NCBI RefSeq assembly: GCF_001006005.1
Contig: NZ_CP011254.1
Coordinates: 2,480,001-2,544,000, forward strand
Length of the DNA stretch: 64,000 nucleotides
From: Serratia fonticola
GTDB taxonomy: Bacteria; Pseudomonadota; Gammaproteobacteria; Enterobacterales; Enterobacteriaceae
Reading direction: 5' to 3'
Positions 62,551 through 64,000 of the stretch are shown in pieces. The notes under the pieces were generated by a model. That model was not told where the DNA came from and did no database searches. It saw nothing but the letters and a program-made list of their open reading frames with translations. The translations under genes were made by a program, and so were the position numbers. The stretch's first letter is position 1. Each line of letters starts with the position of its first letter.

Positions 62551-63727
62551 TCAAGCTATCGCGCAATCCATTAAAGCCCACGTGGAGGCGATGATTGCGT
62601 TCCGTCGCGATCTGCATGCTCACCCGGAACTGCCTTGGGAAGAGGTACGTACCACCCAGAAGGTGGCGCAAGCGCTGGAGGAGATCGGTATTCCTTATCG
62701 TCTGACGACGCCAACGGGCGTGATTGCCGAGATTACCGGTGGGCAGCCTGGCAAGACCGTGGCCCTACGCGCAGATATGGATGCGTTGCCGGTACAGGAA
62801 CTCAACGACTCATTAAGTTATAAATCGCAAACCGATGGCAAGATGCACGCCTGTGGGCACGATGCTCACACCGCCATGCTACTGACGGCAGCGAAAGCCT
62901 TGTATGAAAACCGTGAAAGCCTGCGTGGCAACGTGCGGCTGATTTTCCAACCTGCCGAAGAGATTGCCCAGGGCGCACGTGAAATGGTGAAGCAGGGCGC
63001 GATCGAAGGCGTGGATAACGCGTTTGGTATGCATATCTGGACTACCAGCCCGTCGGGCAAGGTGTCTTGTAATGTCGGCTCCACTTTTGCTTCTGCAGAT
63101 TTGCTGAAGGTGAAGTTCAAAGGGCGCGGCGGCCACGGCTCAATGCCAGAGGCCTGTGTGGATGCAGCGGTCGTTGCTTCGGCCTTCGTGATGAACGTGC
63201 AGGCGATCGTTTCCCGTGAAACTTCGCCGTTAGAGTCGGCAGTCGTTACCATTGGCAAAATGGAAGTCGGCACCCGGTTTAACGTGATTGCTGAAAATGC
63301 GGTGCTGGACGGCACGGTGCGCTGCTTTAACGTCGAAGCTCGTGAGCGTATCAAGGCGGCGATTGAGCGTTACGCAGAGCATACCGCGGCCATTTATGGC
63401 GCGACGGCGCAGGTGGAATACACTTACGGCACCTTGCCGGTGATCAACGAGGAACGCAGTGCGTTGTTGGCACAATCGGTAGTGCGTTCGGCCTTCGGCG
63501 ACGAGGTGCTGTTTGCCGAAAAACCGACGACCGGCGGTGAGGACTTCAGCTTCTTTATTGAAAATATCCCCGGTTGCTTTGCTCTGTTAGGCTGCGGCAA
63601 CCCAGAAAAAGGCACCGACTGGGCGCACCACCACGGCTGCTTCAATATTGATGAAGACGTGATGGCGACCGGCGCGGAGTTGTATGCGCAGTATGCCTGG
63701 AGCTATTTGCAGCAGGATGCGTTTTAA
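62543..63727 (+). CDS. M20D amidohydrolase (N-acyl amino acid/hippurate hydrolase type)
   Basis: 394 residues. Metal-binding and active-site marks of the M20D group: RRDLHAHPELPWEE, ALRADMDALPVQE, MHACGHDAHTAM, LIFQPAEE and GGEDFSFF. This group releases amino acids from N-acyl or aryl conjugates. It overlaps the preceding M20 gene, which itself follows the transporter by three bases: a three-gene operon for uptake and two-step cleavage of an N-substituted amino compound is plausible. Confidence 0.9.
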   Translation: MTNQAIAQSIKAHVEAMIAFRRDLHAHPELPWEEVRTTQKVAQALEEIGIPYRLTTPTGVIAEITGGQPGKTVALRADMDALPVQELNDSLSYKSQTDGKMHACGHDAHTAMLLTAAKALYENRESLRGNVRLIFQPAEEIAQGAREMVKQGAIEGVDNAFGMHIWTTSPSGKVSCNVGSTFASADLLKVKFKGRGGHGSMPEACVDAAVVASAFVMNVQAIVSRETSPLESAVVTIGKMEVGTRFNVIAENAVLDGTVRCFNVEARERIKAAIERYAEHTAAIYGATAQVEYTYGTLPVINEERSALLAQSVVRSAFGDEVLFAEKPTTGGEDFSFFIENIPGCFALLGCGNPEKGTDWAHHHGCFNIDEDVMATGAELYAQYAWSYLQQDAF

Positions 63728-63768
63728 GCCCCATAGCTTTATTGGGCAACATTGAGTGCGGTGATCGA

Positions 63769-63796
63769 CCCCTCACCCCAACCCTCTCCCACAGGG
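63769..63796. repeat. Interrupted palindromic intergenic repeat
   Basis: CCCCTCACCCCAACCCTCTC followed by CCACAGGG, the left half of the family. In other copies AGAGGG follows; here the sequence is cut by the MITE starting at 63797. Confidence 0.75.
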
Positions 63797-64000
63797 CTGA
63801 GGAATCCCCACTAATTTTTTCTTAGTGGTTTCAGAGAATTAGAACGAGTGTTTTACGAGCAATTTGTTCCATTTTGTTCGTAAATTGGCAGTGAGAGAAT
63901 TGTGAACGACTTCTTTCCTCCTGCTTTAGGCTGTTTTTCATCCCGTTTTTGGGTGAAAAGCAGCCTATTTCCCGTCTCAATTTTTCTGGGGATTCCTCAG
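63797..64000. mobile_element. 204-bp MITE with IS10-like terminal inverted repeats
   Basis: CTGAGGAATCCCCA at 63797-63810 and its exact complement TGGGGATTCCTCAG at 63987-64000 are perfect 14-bp terminal inverted repeats. Their sequence resembles the outer end of IS10 (CTGAGAGATCCCC), of the IS4 group. No transposase-size frame lies between, so it is a non-autonomous element. The preceding bases CCCACAGGG (63788-63796) would be the nine-base target duplication; the other copy lies outside the window. It interrupts the palindromic repeat. Confidence 0.8.

Overview
The window looks like a chromosomal segment of a Serratia-like member of the Enterobacterales (Yersiniaceae). The core block valS-holC-pepA / lptF-lptG, the tRNA-Leu(CAA) gene leuX, a complete ecpRABCDE common-pilus operon and a convergent luxR/luxI pair all point that way. 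Species cannot be fixed from sequence reading alone. Family assignments below rest on recognised motifs and remembered homologues, since no search was run.

Layout. 1-5154: conserved core (partial valS, holC, pepA on minus; lptF and lptG on plus). 5256-7267: a GH28 polygalacturonase lipoprotein, flanked on its far side by a decayed copy of the lptG 3' end. 7294-7898: a ccdAB toxin-antitoxin locus with a palindromic operator. 7946-19246: an essentially complete GRM2-type choline-degrading bacterial microcompartment (BMC) operon on the minus strand: three near-identical hexamer shell genes, CoA-acylating aldehyde dehydrogenase, pentamer shell gene, alcohol dehydrogenase, long-form choline TMA-lyase CutC, its activase CutD, a tailed shell gene, PduL-type phosphotransacylase, a flavoprotein-like gene and a pair of SMR efflux subunits. 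19868-21794: a ToxR-like membrane regulator with its FidL-like partner, then a TetR repressor with a clear operator. 22029-25174: GntP transporter, D-erythronate dehydrogenase and DeoR regulator. 25607-29548: MalY/PatB-type C-S lyase, NhaC-type antiporter and an orphan MelR-like AraC regulator.

30041-31825: leuX and a small islet bounded by a decayed copy of the tRNA 3' end, carrying an RHH/ParE toxin-antitoxin pair and a P-loop kinase-like gene. 31826-35506: accessory DNA with a possible GHKL ATPase remnant, a small CWIAHVK protein, a NucS-like nuclease and a HipBA-like pair with repeated operator words. 35750-41924: beta-carbonic anhydrase, quorum-sensing luxR/luxI, then a secreted VWA protein next to a histidine kinase and response regulator.

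42111-49349 is the most interesting accessory block: two small genes behind a LexA-box-like site, a candidate phosphorothioate-sensing SBD-HNH restriction enzyme, and a four-gene unit made of a TerY/YegL-like VWA protein, PP2C phosphatase, membrane-anchored zinc-ribbon Ser/Thr kinase, and an 836-residue membrane protein with two TonB-C-like modules. 49367-51082 holds a LuxR relic and 1.3 kb of non-coding DNA rich in inverted repeats, followed by the ecp pilus operon (51083-58099). 58310-63727: FAD oxidoreductase, divergent from a transporter and two M20 amidohydrolases. A family of palindromic intergenic repeats is scattered through the window; the last copy is cut by a 204-bp MITE with IS10-like ends that stops exactly at the window edge.
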